DNA from: Rhodocyclales bacterium
GTDB lineage: Bacteria > Pseudomonadota > Gammaproteobacteria > Burkholderiales > Rhodocyclaceae
Length of the DNA stretch: 5,526 nucleotides
Direction of reading: 5' to 3'
NCBI GenBank assembly: GCA_021286885.1
Contig: JAJTBM010000219.1
Coordinates: 1 to 5,526 of the forward strand
The first letter of the stretch is position 1. Every line of letters begins with the position of its first letter. This document shows, in pieces, positions 5,113-5,526 of the stretch. Both the position numbers and the translations under genes were made by a program. The notes below the pieces were generated by a model. The model had not been told where the DNA came from. It searched no databases and saw only the letters and a program-made list of their open reading frames with translations.

Positions 5113-5526
5113 TCAGGGCAGAACGAAGGTGGTCTTTTCGTGGGCCTGGGTGCTGGGGTCTGCGACGGCGCTCACCTCAAAGGCGAGGGGCTTGACGCCA
5201 CTGCCCAACCCATCGGGCGGCACCGCCACCGTCACCTGCACGGTGCGGATCTGGCCGGATTCGCCACTCACGCGGGGGTTGCCGCGCAACTGGGCGCCGG
5301 GCAGGCCACTCACCCGAATCTCGAACTCCCGGGGCACATCGGCCAGGTTGGCGAGCTTGAGGGTGTAGGCATTTTCGATGAGCCCATCGGTGGCTTCCCG
5401 GGCGAGGCTGCCCCGGTCGCGCAGCACATCCACCCGCAGGGACGGGCGCTGGACGATGGTCCACACCCCCAGCCCCACAAACACCGCCACCAGGGCGCCA
5501 TACACCCGCAGCCGGGCGGCGTGGCC
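5113..5526 (-). CDS. ccoG: CcoG/FixG, cytochrome cbb3 oxidase accessory protein, C-terminal part
   Basis: The frame is open to the right window edge and gives the last 137 residues; the family is usually about 450-500 residues, so the N-terminal membrane helices and ferredoxin-like Fe-S centres lie outside. The visible part starts with the last membrane helix (YGALVAVFVGLGVWTIV) and continues into the periplasmic Ig-like domain found at the end of FixG. Its hallmark is RPSLRVDVLRDRGSLARE followed by DGLIENAYTLKLAN, and it ends in FVLP. CcoG takes part in copper delivery to and assembly of cbb3-type oxidase, the high-affinity terminal oxidase used at low oxygen, and ccoNOPQ would be expected upstream beyond the edge. 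It is co-directional with cysI but separated by 84 bases. Confidence 0.9.
   Translation of the reverse strand, partial: GHAARLRVYGALVAVFVGLGVWTIVQRPSLRVDVLRDRGSLAREATDGLIENAYTLKLANLADVPREFEIRVSGLPGAQLRGNPRVSGESGQIRTVQVTVAVPPDGLGSGVKPLAFEVSAVADPSTQAHEKTTFVLP

Overview
The window reads as GC-rich proteobacterial chromosome. The cysI/DUF934 pair and the CcoG/FixG C-terminus suggest a beta- or gammaproteobacterium. A betaproteobacterium of the Rhodocyclales type is my best guess, but this is inference and no 16S or other taxonomic marker is present. There are seven genes, two of them cut by the window edges. All except the first are on the minus strand. No gap between genes exceeds about 130 bases. 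I see no tRNA, rRNA, CRISPR array, insertion sequence or phage gene.

Layout, left to right. (1) 1-449, plus strand: C-terminal part of an FMN-binding protein of the pyridoxamine-phosphate-oxidase-like (NimA/COG3467) type. (2) 428-495: two hairpins in the convergent gap, one of which is a good intrinsic terminator for the minus strand. (3) 524-1126, minus: an FMN nitroreductase. (4) 1127-1256: its promoter, with a palindromic operator lying across the spacer and -10 box. (5) 1257-1892, minus: a TetR-family repressor whose own promoter holds a near-identical operator and whose mRNA looks leaderless. (6) 1972-5028, minus: three overlapping genes in the order cysI (sulfite reductase hemoprotein), a DUF934 protein and an EamA-family transporter. 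The overlaps are 4 bp (ATGA) and 11 bp, so the three are almost certainly one translationally coupled operon. (7) 5113-5526, minus: C-terminus of CcoG/FixG, the cbb3 oxidase assembly protein, separated from cysI by an 84-base gap holding a strong GC hairpin.

Two functional modules stand out. The first is a small electrophile- or redox-responsive circuit. The TetR protein appears to carry the Cys and Lys that form the switch in E. coli NemR (C115 and K184 here), and two 18-bp operators that match at 15 positions sit on its own promoter and on the nitroreductase promoter. The second is a sulfite-reduction operon that ends in a drug/metabolite transporter. The known role of E. coli EamA (YdeD) in exporting cysteine and O-acetylserine makes a thiol or precursor exporter a reasonable hypothesis. 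The two modules are adjacent and co-directional. No clear intrinsic terminator separates them, only a possible G-quadruplex at the eamA 3' end.
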